From Actinoplanes flavus (GTDB taxonomy: Bacteria; Actinomycetota; Actinomycetes; Mycobacteriales; Micromonosporaceae), in NCBI RefSeq assembly GCF_017592555.1, contig NZ_JAGFNS010000016.1:1-38697 (forward strand): DNA of 38,697 bases, in the 5' to 3' direction. Position numbers and translations under genes: made by a program. The notes below the pieces were generated by a model that saw only the letters and a program-made list of their open reading frames with translations, was not told the DNA's origin and searched no databases. This document shows, piece by piece, positions 15,122-24,749 of this stretch; within the stretch, counting starts at the first letter, position 1, and each line of letters starts with the position of its first letter.

Positions 15122-16216
15122 GTGCCCGCCCCCATGGAGCCCGACACCACCCCGGAGGAGCACCGCGAGCGTGCCCTCCTGCTGGCCGATCTCGGCCGCT
15201 ACGACGAGGCCGCCGCCGAGATCGCGGCCGGTCTGACCGCCGCGCCGCTGGCGGCCGGCCTCCTCACCACCCTGGCGCGCATCCACCTCGCCGCCGACCA
15301 GCCCGCCGAGGCGCTGGCCGCCGCCGAGCGCGCCGCCGCCGCTGAGCCGGGGGACCTGGGCGTCCTCGTGGTCCGGGCGATGGCGCTCACCGACGGGCGG
15401 CGGTTCACGGACGCCGCCCGGGTCGCCGCCGAGATCCTGACCGGGTGGCCGGACGACGCGTACGCGCAGCGCACCGGGGCCGCCCTGCTCAGCGAGTCAC
15501 GCAACGGCCAGGAGGCGCTGAACGCCGCCTGGAACGGGGTCCGGATCGCACCTACCGACGCCGAGGCGCACCTGGTGCTGGCCGTGGTCGCCGCCCGGTT
15601 GCGGTTGTTCGACCTGGCGCAGCGGGCGTACGGGGAGGCGCTGGAACTGGACCCGGTGATCGGTGACGCCGGCCAGGACACCGGGATCGTCCGGTTCGAG
15701 CGCCGCCGCTGGGCCCGCGCCATCGAGGACCTGGCCGAGGAGGCGTCGCTGGGCGTGCCGCCCGAGGGGAACGTCCCGGCTCCCGCGGCGGCCCCGGCGC
15801 CGCCGGTCGTGGTGCCCGCCGGCCCGGTTCTCGACGTGTCCGGGGAGACCGTGGACGCGGTGGGCGAGACGGTCCGGTACGGCTCCGGCGGCACCATCGT
15901 GGCGGCCGTGCTCGCGGCCGCCATGACCCTGATCAACGTCGGGATCTCCCGGGTCTGGGCGGGGCTCATCGGCGTACTGGTCTTCGGTGCCGTGGTGTTC
16001 TGGTTCCGTGGCCGGTTGCCGGAGCCGGCCGGGGTGGTGCTGCGCCGCCTGCGCTCCGGGGACCGGCGTCTCGCGGCGGCCGTCTACCTGACCTTCGCGG
16101 CGCCGCTGTTCCTGCTGGCGTACGCGGTCGTCGGCGGACCGGCGCCACTGGTCGCCGGCATGGTGGCCGGCGCCGTCGCCGAGCTCCTGGTGCTGGCGGG
16201 CCGGCGCAGACGCTGA
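15122..16216 (+). CDS. Tetratricopeptide-repeat membrane protein
   Basis: 364 residues. About five TPR-like helix pairs fill residues 10-205 (for example EEHRERALLLADLGRYDEAA, and AYGEALELDPVIGD). A Pro/Ala linker (about 218-235) leads to four hydrophobic segments at about 257-276, 280-297, 318-339 and 342-360. The TPR part thus faces the cytoplasm and may bind proteins; no enzyme motif is seen. The function is unknown. GTG 15122 is preferred over the upstream in-frame start at 15092 because the latter is within the ispF stop region and because a -10 box lies 7 nt before 15122. The ATG at 15134 is a further alternative. Confidence 0.78.
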   Translation: MPAPMEPDTTPEEHRERALLLADLGRYDEAAAEIAAGLTAAPLAAGLLTTLARIHLAADQPAEALAAAERAAAAEPGDLGVLVVRAMALTDGRRFTDAARVAAEILTGWPDDAYAQRTGAALLSESRNGQEALNAAWNGVRIAPTDAEAHLVLAVVAARLRLFDLAQRAYGEALELDPVIGDAGQDTGIVRFERRRWARAIEDLAEEASLGVPPEGNVPAPAAAPAPPVVVPAGPVLDVSGETVDAVGETVRYGSGGTIVAAVLAAAMTLINVGISRVWAGLIGVLVFGAVVFWFRGRLPEPAGVVLRRLRSGDRRLAAAVYLTFAAPLFLLAYAVVGGPAPLVAGMVAGAVAELLVLAGRRRR

Positions 16217-16242
16217 GACTGTCCGTTTAGGGCGGCGTCTAC

Positions 16243-16248
16243 TAGGTT
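16243..16248 (+). promoter_or_regulatory. -10 box (TAGGTT) of the 16256 gene
   Basis: TAGGTT ends 7 nt before GTG 16256 in a 39-nt intergenic gap, consistent with a leaderless transcript. Confidence 0.5.
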
Positions 16249-16255
16249 CGAATTC

Positions 16256-17098
16256 GTGTCGACGATGGTGCCGCCGCTCTACGCCGGGCTGGTCGATGAC
16301 GCGTGCCTGCTGCCGCCCAGCCCGGTCGGCCTGGCCGACGCCGTGCTCAAGCACCAGGAGCACACCACGTCGTGGTACAGCGATCTGATCGGTTCGCTGC
16401 TGGTGCCGGCCTCGCTCGTCGGGACCGAGCAGGTGCCCCGGCTCACCGCCGCCCTGATCGGTGACGTGCCGGCCGCGGCCCTGCCCAGCACCGTGGAGAA
16501 GCTGCGTTCCTCGGGTGTGGTGGTGAAGCATCTGGAGGCGGCGGTGGCCCGCCGGGGCGAGGACCCACAGCCCGGCCTGGCCACCCTCCGCGCCTTCACG
16601 GGCGCCGACACCGGGCTCCCGCTGTACGCCGAGATCCCGCTGAGCTGGGGCCTGCTGGCGGCACTGGACTCGGTGGCCGAGGCCCGGGCCGACGGTCTGC
16701 CGATCGCCCCCAAGTTCCGGGTCGGCGGCCTGGCCGCGGAACTGTTCCCGACCCCGGTCGAACTGGCCGCGGTGATCTGTGCCTGCCGGGACCGGGAACT
16801 GCCGTTCAAGCTGGCCGCCGGGATGCGCCACGCCACCCGGCACACCGATCCGGAGACCGGTTTCACCCACCACGGCTTCCTGAACGTGCTGGTCGCCACG
16901 GTGATCGCGGCCGGTGGCGGCGAGGTGGCGGAGGTGGCCGAGGCGCTGGCCGCGACCCATCCGGTGCCGCTGGTCGAGCCGGCCCGCACACACCGGGACG
17001 GGCCGCGGCCGCTGTTCGTCGGATTCGGCGCGGCGAACGTGGTCGAACCACTCACCGAACTGGTAAGGCTGGGCCTGATCAACGGTGGGTTCGAGTGA
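16256..17098 (+). CDS. Conserved hypothetical protein, possible TIM-barrel-like
   Basis: 280 residues, soluble, family not named. Striking conserved-looking segments are LYAGLVDDACLLPPS at the start, PIAPKFRVGGLAAELFPTP, LPFKLAAGMRHATRH and THHGFLNVL. Invariant-looking Lys, Arg, His and Asp residues at the ends of predicted strands suggest an enzyme, perhaps of alternating beta/alpha type with Lys in FRVGG- and FKLAAG-type strands. No cofactor motif can be assigned. I have the impression of having seen such KFRxGG...PFKLTAG proteins as unannotated actinobacterial genes, but cannot verify that. It is 29 nt upstream of a PQQ-like gene on the same strand. Confidence 0.75.
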   Translation: MSTMVPPLYAGLVDDACLLPPSPVGLADAVLKHQEHTTSWYSDLIGSLLVPASLVGTEQVPRLTAALIGDVPAAALPSTVEKLRSSGVVVKHLEAAVARRGEDPQPGLATLRAFTGADTGLPLYAEIPLSWGLLAALDSVAEARADGLPIAPKFRVGGLAAELFPTPVELAAVICACRDRELPFKLAAGMRHATRHTDPETGFTHHGFLNVLVATVIAAGGGEVAEVAEALAATHPVPLVEPARTHRDGPRPLFVGFGAANVVEPLTELVRLGLINGGFE

Positions 17099-17127
17099 GC
17101 TCGCCCTGACCTGTAATACTTTCGCCC

Positions 17128-18279
17128 GTGACCCGGGTGCTGCTGCGAATCCTGGCGGCCGTGCTTCTGCTGGTCGCGAGTGCCGCCATCGGCTGGCGGG
17201 TGCTGGCCCCGGCGGAACAGGCCGCGAGCGCCATCACGCCGTACCCTCCGGAGCCGACGCCCACCTTCGGCGTCACCGGACGGCTCAACCAGGCGCCGCT
17301 GATCGTGGACCGGCGGCTGCGCGTCTACGCCGCGAAACACCAGGTCCGGGCGGACGAGCCGGTCACCGCGCGGACCATGTACACCGCCCGCTGGTCGTTC
17401 CGGCGCTGGCCGCAGCAGGTGAGCGCGGTGGTCGCGAGCGGCGCCACGGTGGTCACCCGGTGGTCCGACGGGCGGTTGATCGCGCTCGATGCCCGTACCG
17501 GAAAGGTGGCCTGGCGGGCGGACGGCCCGGACGCGCCCGGCTATGCCGGACACCGCACCGGGGCCGCGACGGTCTGGACCCCGCCGGGTCTGCGTCTGGC
17601 CGGCGGCGCCGTCGTGGTCACCCAGGGCCGAGATCTTTCGGGGTACGCGCTGAGCACCGGCGAGCGGCTGTGGAGCATCACGGTCCCGGCCGGATGCGCC
17701 GACGGGTTCACCACCGACGGCGGCGCGTACGTGTGCGCGACCGGCGCCTACGACGCGGTGACCGGCCGTCCCCTCAGCGGCTGGCCGGCCGGGCCCTACG
17801 AGCCGGTCGGCTGCGTCTCGTTCGTCTGCCCGGGGTTCCGGGACGGCTCCGGGCACGGCTGGCTCGCCGACCGCGCCGCCCCGCGCCGGGTGCCCGCCCT
17901 GGACCTGCCCGGATCGACGTTCGTGGCCGGTGTGGTGGTCGCCGCCTCGGACGCGGGGGTCAGCGTGGCGTCGGTGGACGGCGAGCGGCTCTGGGAGCGC
18001 CCCGGGCTGGTGCGGGTGCTCGGTGGCACCCCGGCGACGGTGCTGCTGCTCACGGCGGCGAACACGCTGGAGGGGCTGGACGCGCGGACCGGGGTGCTGC
18101 GGTACAGCTACCCGATGGCCTATGGGTCCGACGACACCCACTTCAAGCCGGGGCTCTACCAGGTCTTCGACGGCTACCTGGCGATGGAGCGGCTGAGCCC
18201 CCGGGCCCCGGAGGACCCGGAGTCGCCGATCTACTACCTCACCCTCGACACCGTGCTGGTCACCGTCCTGCCGTACTGA
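17128..18279 (+). CDS. Membrane-anchored PQQ-like beta-propeller protein
   Basis: 383 residues. An N-terminal hydrophobic segment (about 4-24, VLLRILAAVLLLVASAAIGW) anchors or exports it. The remainder carries propeller repeats with the tryptophan-docking pattern D-x2-TG-x3-W, as in LIALDARTGKVAWRAD, LSGYALSTGERLWSITV and LEGLDARTGVLRYSYP. Such PQQ-like repeats fold as BamB-type propellers and do not imply PQQ binding. Three Cys near the centre (GCADG, YVCATG and the pair in GCVSFVCPG) may form disulfides outside the cell. GTG start; TAATACTTT lies 5-7 nt upstream as a -10 candidate. It converges with hisC, 13 nt between stops. One of four such genes in the window. Confidence 0.8.
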   Translation: MTRVLLRILAAVLLLVASAAIGWRVLAPAEQAASAITPYPPEPTPTFGVTGRLNQAPLIVDRRLRVYAAKHQVRADEPVTARTMYTARWSFRRWPQQVSAVVASGATVVTRWSDGRLIALDARTGKVAWRADGPDAPGYAGHRTGAATVWTPPGLRLAGGAVVVTQGRDLSGYALSTGERLWSITVPAGCADGFTTDGGAYVCATGAYDAVTGRPLSGWPAGPYEPVGCVSFVCPGFRDGSGHGWLADRAAPRRVPALDLPGSTFVAGVVVAASDAGVSVASVDGERLWERPGLVRVLGGTPATVLLLTAANTLEGLDARTGVLRYSYPMAYGSDDTHFKPGLYQVFDGYLAMERLSPRAPEDPESPIYYLTLDTVLVTVLPY

Positions 18280-18292
18280 TCAGCGTTCCCGA

Positions 18293-19381
18293 TCAGGACG
18301 TTGCGGTGAGCGTGGCCTCGGCGACCATCAGGAACTGGTCGTTCTCCTCGGGGGTGCCGATGGTGACCCGGACGCCCTCGGGGTGGAAACCGCGCACGAT
18401 CACGCCGCGGTTCTCGCAGGCGGCGGTGAAGGCGGCGGTCCGGTCGCCGAGCGGCAGCCAGACGAAGTTGGCCTGGCTGTCCGGGACGTCGAGGGAGAGC
18501 TTGCGCAGCGCCTCGGTCACCCGGGACCGCTCGGTGACCACCTCGGCGCACCGGCGGCGGACCTCCGCCTCCTGATCGAGGGCGGCGAGGGCGGCCGCCT
18601 GCGCGACCAGGCTGGTGGAGAACGGGGTGACCACCTTGCGGATGGTGGCGGCGATCTCCGGCTGGGCGACCAGGTAGCCCATCCGCAGACCGGCCAGGCC
18701 CCACGCCTTGCTCATGGTGCGCAGGACCACGACGTTGGGGCGGTCCCCGTACGTCTCCAGGCCGTCCGGGACGTCCGGGTCGGTGACGAACTCCCGGTAC
18801 GCCTCGTCGAGCACCACGAGCACGTCGGACGGCACCTCACCGAGGAACCGGTCCAGCTCGGCCCGGCGCAGGCTGGTGCCGGTCGGGTTGTTCGGGTTGC
18901 AGACGAAGACGAGCCGGGTCTGGTCGGTGATCGCCTCGGCGATGGCGGTCAGGTCGTGCCCGTGCGCCGCGGTGTTCGGCACCCGGACGCTGGTGGCGCC
19001 GCCGCCGGCCGCGATGATCGGGTACGCCTCGAAGGACCGCCACGAGTAGACGATCTCGTCGCCGGGCAGGCAGGTCGCCTTCACCAGGATCTCGGCCAGC
19101 GCCACCGAGCCGCATCCGGTGACCACCCGCTCCGGGGCGACGCCGAACCGCTCGCCGATCCGGTCGCGCAGCTGGACCACGCCCATGTCCGGGTACCGGT
19201 GGACGGTCCGGGCGGCGTCCGTGATCGCCTCCACGACCCCGGGCAGCGGCCCGTACGGCACCTCGTTGCTGGCCAGCTTGATCGCCTCGGCGATGCCCAG
19301 CTCCCGGGCGAGGTCGGCGACGTTGCGGCCGGGCACGTAGTTGGGCAGCGCGTCCAGGTCGGCACGGGTGAGCCGGGTCAT
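18293..19381 (-). CDS. hisC: Histidinol-phosphate/aromatic aminotransferase (HisC/Pat family)
   Basis: A class I/II PLP aminotransferase of 362 residues. The PLP-binding Lys is in RTMSKAWGLAGLRMGY, and NPNNPTGT and VVLDEAYREF are also present. N-terminal KLASNEVPYGPLP and YPDMGVVQLRDRI are typical of HisC and of actinobacterial phenylalanine aminotransferase (Pat). No his operon genes are nearby, so an aromatic aminotransferase role is as likely as histidine synthesis. The frame is open far upstream, but ATG 19381 overlaps the RDD-protein stop by 4 nt (ATGA) and begins the expected MTRLTRADLDALPNYVPG N-terminus. It forms an operon with the RDD gene. Confidence 0.88.
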   Translation of the reverse strand: MTRLTRADLDALPNYVPGRNVADLARELGIAEAIKLASNEVPYGPLPGVVEAITDAARTVHRYPDMGVVQLRDRIGERFGVAPERVVTGCGSVALAEILVKATCLPGDEIVYSWRSFEAYPIIAAGGGATSVRVPNTAAHGHDLTAIAEAITDQTRLVFVCNPNNPTGTSLRRAELDRFLGEVPSDVLVVLDEAYREFVTDPDVPDGLETYGDRPNVVVLRTMSKAWGLAGLRMGYLVAQPEIAATIRKVVTPFSTSLVAQAAALAALDQEAEVRRRCAEVVTERSRVTEALRKLSLDVPDSQANFVWLPLGDRTAAFTAACENRGVIVRGFHPEGVRVTIGTPEENDQFLMVAEATLTATS

Positions 19382-20322
19382 TGCGGTCCTCCGGGGTGGT
19401 CGTCGCGGGTGGTGGCGTCGATGGTCGGTGGTGCGCCGGCCGGCACGGCCACCACGACGGTGGCCGCGGCCTTGTCGTGCCACGCCTGCCGCAGCCGGGT
19501 GTCGAAGACGGGGGAGAGCGCGGCCACGAACTGGATGATCAGGCCGATGCCGCACCACCAGAAGAGGGTCCACATGCCGAGCCGGGCCCAGCGGGTGAAG
19601 GCCCGGCCGAACCCGATCGCGCCGATCTTCTCCACCGGGACGACCTTGATCCCCAACAGTCGCTTGCCCAGGGTCTGCCCGGTGCTGGCGATCGACGGCG
19701 CCTCGTAGAGCAGCCAGAGCAGCGTGGCGATCATGACGATGGCCACCGACAGCGTCTGCATCCGCTCGGAGGGCTGCTGGACCACCGGGGCGGCGACGCC
19801 GGCCTTCATCTGGTCCATGTAGTCGGTGAGGATCGGCGAGAAGTCCTGCCAGTACAGGTACACGAAGTAGCCGTTGACCAGGATGTTGAGCACCAGCACC
19901 GCGGCGATGTCGACGAGCCGTGCGGTGAGCCGCCGGCCGAGCCCGGCCAGCGCCAGGCCGTGCGGCCGCACCTCGGGCATCGGGTAGAGGTAGGGGTGCA
20001 TCGGCTGCGCGCCGGCCGTCTGCTGCCAGCCCGGCGGCGGCTGCATGCCCGGTGGTGGCTGCCATCCCGGTGGCGGCGGCGGTTGCGGGCCCCAGCCGGG
20101 CGGCGGAGCCGGCTGCGGGCCGGGGGCCGGGGCGGGGGTCACGACGGTGGGCGCGGCCGGGGTGACCGGGGCGGGCGGCTCCGGCTCCTCCGCGGGCGGC
20201 GGGCCGTCCGGTGGCGTCGCGTCCGCCGGGATGGCCTTGCCCACCCAGCCCTCACCGTCCCAGTAGCGCTGGGTGCTGGTGTCGGCGGGATCCTTGTACC
20301 AACCCGCGGGAACGGAACTCAT
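19378..20322 (-). CDS. RDD-family membrane protein with N-terminal DUF2510 domain
   Basis: 314 residues in three parts. Residues about 4-30 (PAGWYKDPADTSTQRYWDG) match the short DUF2510 domain common in actinobacterial membrane proteins. Residues 35-105 are a Pro-rich linker with PPPGW and GMQPPPGW repeats. The C-terminal half is an RDD domain (RRLTARLVDIAAVLVLN, then two or three more membrane segments and LGKRLLGIKVV). The function of RDD proteins is mostly unknown; some are linked to ion or small-molecule transport. ATG 20322 is preferred over TTG 20328; TAAAGG lies 7 nt before the ATG. The stop overlaps hisC (ATGA). Confidence 0.85.
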   Translation of the reverse strand: MSSVPAGWYKDPADTSTQRYWDGEGWVGKAIPADATPPDGPPPAEEPEPPAPVTPAAPTVVTPAPAPGPQPAPPPGWGPQPPPPPGWQPPPGMQPPPGWQQTAGAQPMHPYLYPMPEVRPHGLALAGLGRRLTARLVDIAAVLVLNILVNGYFVYLYWQDFSPILTDYMDQMKAGVAAPVVQQPSERMQTLSVAIVMIATLLWLLYEAPSIASTGQTLGKRLLGIKVVPVEKIGAIGFGRAFTRWARLGMWTLFWWCGIGLIIQFVAALSPVFDTRLRQAWHDKAAATVVVAVPAGAPPTIDATTRDDHPGGPQ

Positions 20323-20469
20323 GCGCAAACCTTTACCACGACAGCTTGACGATTCCCTGCGGGCTGACCGGTCCGCTGGGTCTGCTCACAGTGTCACAGG
20401 TCGTCACCGGCCGGAGCCCGGTGCTTCCGCCTCACGGTGATCCTTCGGGCCGGGCTGGGCAACCGGTGT

Positions 20470-20486
20470 GTTGATGGCTGATCAAC
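20470..20486. promoter_or_regulatory. Inverted repeat GTTGAT-N5-ATCAAC, likely Lrp/AsnC operator
   Basis: A perfect 6-bp inverted repeat with 5-nt spacer lies upstream of the Lrp-type gene. Its right arm (20481-20486) is 17 nt before the TAGCTT -10 box, where the -35 element would sit. Autoregulation is common in this family, so this is the best candidate operator. Confidence 0.5.
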
Positions 20487-20503
20487 GTGCGCAATCGGTG
20501 CGG

Positions 20504-20509
20504 TAGCTT
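20504..20509 (+). promoter_or_regulatory. -10 box (TAGCTT) of the Lrp/AsnC gene
   Basis: TAGCTT ends exactly 6 nt before the ATG at 20516, identical in sequence and spacing to the radA box. Confidence 0.6.
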
Positions 20510-20515
20510 CACGCC

Positions 20516-21004
20516 ATGGGTGAGCAGACTGTCCAGCTGGATCCGCTCGACGCGCGGCTCATCTCGCTGCTCGCGGCCGAACCGCGGATCGGTGTGCTGG
20601 AACTCTCCCGGCGGCTCGCGGTGGCCCGCGGCACGGTCCAGGCGCGGCTGGACAAGCTGATCGCGCGGGGCGCGATCAAGGGCTTCGGGCCCGACGTCCA
20701 GCCGGCCGCGATCGGTTTCGGGGTCACCAGCTTCGTGACATTGGAGATCATCCAGAGGTACGGGCACGACGCCGTCGCCGAGCACCTGGCGGAGATCCCC
20801 GAGGTCCTGGAGGCGCACACGATCACCGGCGGCGGGGACATCCTGTGCCGGATCGTGGCCCGCTCCAACGCCGACCTGCAACGGGTGATCGACCAGATCG
20901 TCGGCTACGCGGGCATCGGCCGGGCGCACACGATCATCGCGCTCGCCGAGCTGATCCCGTACCGGACCGTGCCGCTGGTGCGATCGGCTACAACCCGGAC
21001 ATAA
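20516..21004 (+). CDS. Lrp/AsnC family transcriptional regulator
   Basis: 162 residues. An N-terminal AsnC-type winged helix (LDPLDARLISLLAAEPRIGV, LELSRRLAVARGTVQARLDK, LIARGAIKGF; about 8-62) is followed by a RAM/ACT-like ligand-binding domain (SFVTLEIIQRYG, EVLEAHTITGGGDILCRIV). These proteins form octamers or hexadecamers and respond to amino acids. The adjacent HisC/Pat aminotransferase operon (divergent, 193 nt between starts) is a natural target. Start ATG is fixed by the -10 box 6 nt upstream and by an inverted repeat at the -35 position. Regulated amino acid is unknown. Confidence 0.93.
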   Translation: MGEQTVQLDPLDARLISLLAAEPRIGVLELSRRLAVARGTVQARLDKLIARGAIKGFGPDVQPAAIGFGVTSFVTLEIIQRYGHDAVAEHLAEIPEVLEAHTITGGGDILCRIVARSNADLQRVIDQIVGYAGIGRAHTIIALAELIPYRTVPLVRSATTRT

Positions 21005-21054
21005 CCCGCCGACACGGGCATTCCGTGCTGGCCGGTTCCCGGATCGAAGGTCAT

Positions 21055-21060
21055 TACCCT
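21055..21060 (+). promoter_or_regulatory. -10 box (TACCCT) of the 21067 gene
   Basis: TACCCT ends 6 nt before ATG 21067. The frame is open upstream into the Lrp gene, so this box decides the start. Confidence 0.55.
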
Positions 21061-21066
21061 GCCCGC

Positions 21067-22359
21067 ATGGCCTCCGGAGGCGGTTCCTGGAAGGGATACA
21101 CGCTGGTCGCCGCCACGGTCGTCGTCACCGTGCTGGCCGCGACCGGCGTGTGGAACCCGTTCCCGCGGCTCTGGTCGTGGATCAGCACGAGCGGGCCGAT
21201 CGCGCCCGGGGCCCGCTGGCAGCAGCAGCTGGGCGGGTCGCCGCAGAGCATCGCGATCGCCGGCGACGCGGTGATCGTCGAGTACCGGACCTCGGTGGAG
21301 GCCTACGGCCTGACCGCCGCCGTCAAGCTCTGGTCCTCGGACGCCGACTGGGCCTCGATCGCCGGCAAGGGCGCCAACGCCGTCGTGGTGACCGGCCGCC
21401 TGCTGACCAAGGGCTACCAGGTCCTCGACCCGGCCACCGGCACGGTACGGCGGTCCGACAGCGGCGCCACGGCGGTCTGGACCTACCAGGACGCGATCGT
21501 GGACCTGACCTGTTCCGGCGGCGACGACTGCCGGCTCACCGCCTGGGATCCGCGCTCCGGTGAACAGCTCTGGACGGTCGGCACCGGAAGCATCGGGTTC
21601 GTCCTGGACGCCGCCAACCCCGACCTGCCGGACACCCGGCGGCTCTCCTCCGACCGGGTGGACGACGACGTGGCCGGGCCGCCGGTCCTGCCCGGCCTGC
21701 TCGGGCTGCCGCACGACGGCCGGATCCGGGTGATCGACACGGCCAGCGGCCGGCTCGTGCAGACCGTGCGGCCCGGCCGGGAGCAGCGGGTCGCGGTGGT
21801 CGGCGGCCGGGTCCTGACGATCACCGGCACCGCCAAGGACGGCACCTGCTACTACGACGTGGTGGCCGGGAGCCCGCCGGGTGGGCAGGTGGTGTGGCGG
21901 CGGGACGGGCTGAACCTGCGCACCGCCGACAACGGGTCCGCCTGCGACCAGGAGCGCGATCCGGCCGGCGGCTACAACGTGGTGCTCGGCGTCGACCCGT
22001 ACGGGCGGGAGGTGCTGATCAACGGCTACGACGGGCGCAACCTGTGGTACGGCGACAAGGAGTCGAAGGTGCTCACCGTCAACGACACCTACGCCGTCAT
22101 CCGCAAGGGCGATCAGGTACGGGGGCACTCGTTCGCCAAGGACAAGGCGGTCTGGCGGCTGGACGGGCGGGGTGAGGTCGGTGCGGCGCTCACCCCGTAC
22201 GCCGTGATCGTCGTCTCGAAGGACAGGGTCACCGCGCTGACCCCGTCGAACGGGGCGGTCCGTGCCGATGTGCGTACCGATGCGAAGGTCTTCGCGGTCG
22301 GCCCGGACGGGATGATCGCGGCATCCGGGCGGGACATGGCCTACCTGCCGTTCTCCTGA
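21067..22359 (+). CDS. Membrane-anchored PQQ-like beta-propeller protein
   Basis: 430 residues with one transmembrane segment (about 11-29, TLVAATVVVTVLAATGVW) and an extracytoplasmic propeller. Repeats include VEAYGLTAAVKLWSSDADW, YQVLDPATGTVRRSD, LTAWDPRSGEQLWTVG and IRVIDTASGRLVQTV. Two Cys pairs (DLTCSGGDDC, and GTCYYD with SACDQE) could be disulfides. No catalytic motif is visible; BamB-like or sensor roles are only guesses. It follows the Lrp gene with 62 nt between and has its own leaderless-type promoter. A different family from the other three propellers in detail, but the same overall architecture. Confidence 0.8.
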   Translation: MASGGGSWKGYTLVAATVVVTVLAATGVWNPFPRLWSWISTSGPIAPGARWQQQLGGSPQSIAIAGDAVIVEYRTSVEAYGLTAAVKLWSSDADWASIAGKGANAVVVTGRLLTKGYQVLDPATGTVRRSDSGATAVWTYQDAIVDLTCSGGDDCRLTAWDPRSGEQLWTVGTGSIGFVLDAANPDLPDTRRLSSDRVDDDVAGPPVLPGLLGLPHDGRIRVIDTASGRLVQTVRPGREQRVAVVGGRVLTITGTAKDGTCYYDVVAGSPPGGQVVWRRDGLNLRTADNGSACDQERDPAGGYNVVLGVDPYGREVLINGYDGRNLWYGDKESKVLTVNDTYAVIRKGDQVRGHSFAKDKAVWRLDGRGEVGAALTPYAVIVVSKDRVTALTPSNGAVRADVRTDAKVFAVGPDGMIAASGRDMAYLPFS

Positions 22360-22407
22360 TGCGGGGAAGCTCCGGGGAGTGGTTCGCGCGGCACGGCCTC
22401 GCTGGCC

Positions 22408-22413
22408 TAGGCT
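22408..22413 (+). promoter_or_regulatory. -10 box (TAGGCT) of the class I fumarase gene
   Basis: TAGGCT ends 8 nt before ATG 22422. This supports the ATG rather than the in-frame start at 22359 as the beginning of the protein. Confidence 0.5.
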
Positions 22414-22421
22414 TGCCGCTC

Positions 22422-24080
<1,659 letters not shown>

Positions 24081-24095
24081 CCGGCGCCCCGGTGG

Positions 24096-24620
24096 TCAGC
24101 TGATCGCGCAGTAGCCGGCCACCGGGCTCAACCACTCGGCGATCTGGGCCTTGAGGCTCTTGTCCAGATCCTTGGTGGTCTTGATCTTCTCGATGTAGTC
24201 CCGGTTCTTCGCGCTGGTCTCGATCTTCCCGACCGAGATGATGGCGGACGCCTTGAGATCCGGGTTCTTCGCGGTGGCGACCTCCTTGCGAAGGTCGGTG
24301 GCCACCGCCTGCAACTCGGCGGCGGCGGTCTTCTCGGCGGCGGCGGCGCCGGCCTTGTCCTTGGCCTCCTTGTAGGCGATCATCTTGCCGATCGCCTTGC
24401 CGAAGTCGCCGAACCCGGCGGTGAAGACCTTGTCGAGGCGGCGGCACACCACATCGTTGTCGGCCGAGTAGTCCGGCGCCGACGGCGAGGCGAGCGGGGT
24501 GGCCTCGACCCGTGCCGAGGTGGTCGGCTGCGGGGCGCTGCTCGGCTTCGGATCGCTCCCGCACGCGGCGCTGCCGAGCAGCATGCCGCCGGCGAGCACG
24601 GCCAGGATGGCGCTTCGCAT
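24096..24620 (-). CDS. Lipoprotein with a helical mature domain
   Basis: 174 residues. The signal is MRSAILAVLAGGMLLGSAAC with the lipidated Cys at about residue 20. A Ser/Pro/Thr linker (about 23-48) is followed by an Ala/Lys-rich helical domain bounded by two Cys (VVCRRLDK and the C-terminal GYCAIS), probably linked by a disulfide. Function is unknown; no known motif. ATG 24620 is chosen because it begins the signal peptide and has GAGGAA six bases upstream; the longer frame from 24650 would precede the signal with an acidic stretch. It converges with the class I fumarase gene, 15 nt apart. Confidence 0.83.
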   Translation of the reverse strand: MRSAILAVLAGGMLLGSAACGSDPKPSSAPQPTTSARVEATPLASPSAPDYSADNDVVCRRLDKVFTAGFGDFGKAIGKMIAYKEAKDKAGAAAAEKTAAAELQAVATDLRKEVATAKNPDLKASAIISVGKIETSAKNRDYIEKIKTTKDLDKSLKAQIAEWLSPVAGYCAIS

Positions 24621-24660
24621 CAGAGGTTCCTCTTCGTCGGGGTCATCCAAACCCGCTCGA

Positions 24661-24672
24661 CGTTACGTAACG
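24661..24672. promoter_or_regulatory. 12-bp perfect palindrome CGTTACGTAACG
   Basis: A perfect palindrome 41 nt upstream of the lipoprotein start, in the gap between two divergent genes. Size and symmetry suit a dimeric repressor operator, for example a TetR- or GntR-type site. The cognate regulator is unknown and need not be in the window. Confidence 0.4.
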
Positions 24673-24713
24673 AGGACAACGACCGCCAACTTTGTGTGAG
24701 CACCGAATAACGA

Positions 24714-24749
24714 ACAGCCCGCTCACGGCGAACACCGCGAGCGGGCTGT
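24714..24749 (-). other. Long minus-strand hairpin without an upstream gene
   Basis: On the minus strand a 15-bp stem with one G-U pair closes a TGTTCG loop, followed by TCGTTATT. On the plus strand the same site has an A-C mismatch, so the structure favours minus-strand RNA. It looks like an intrinsic terminator, but no minus-strand gene lies upstream (24750-24918). It may end an antisense or small RNA. Confidence 0.5.
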
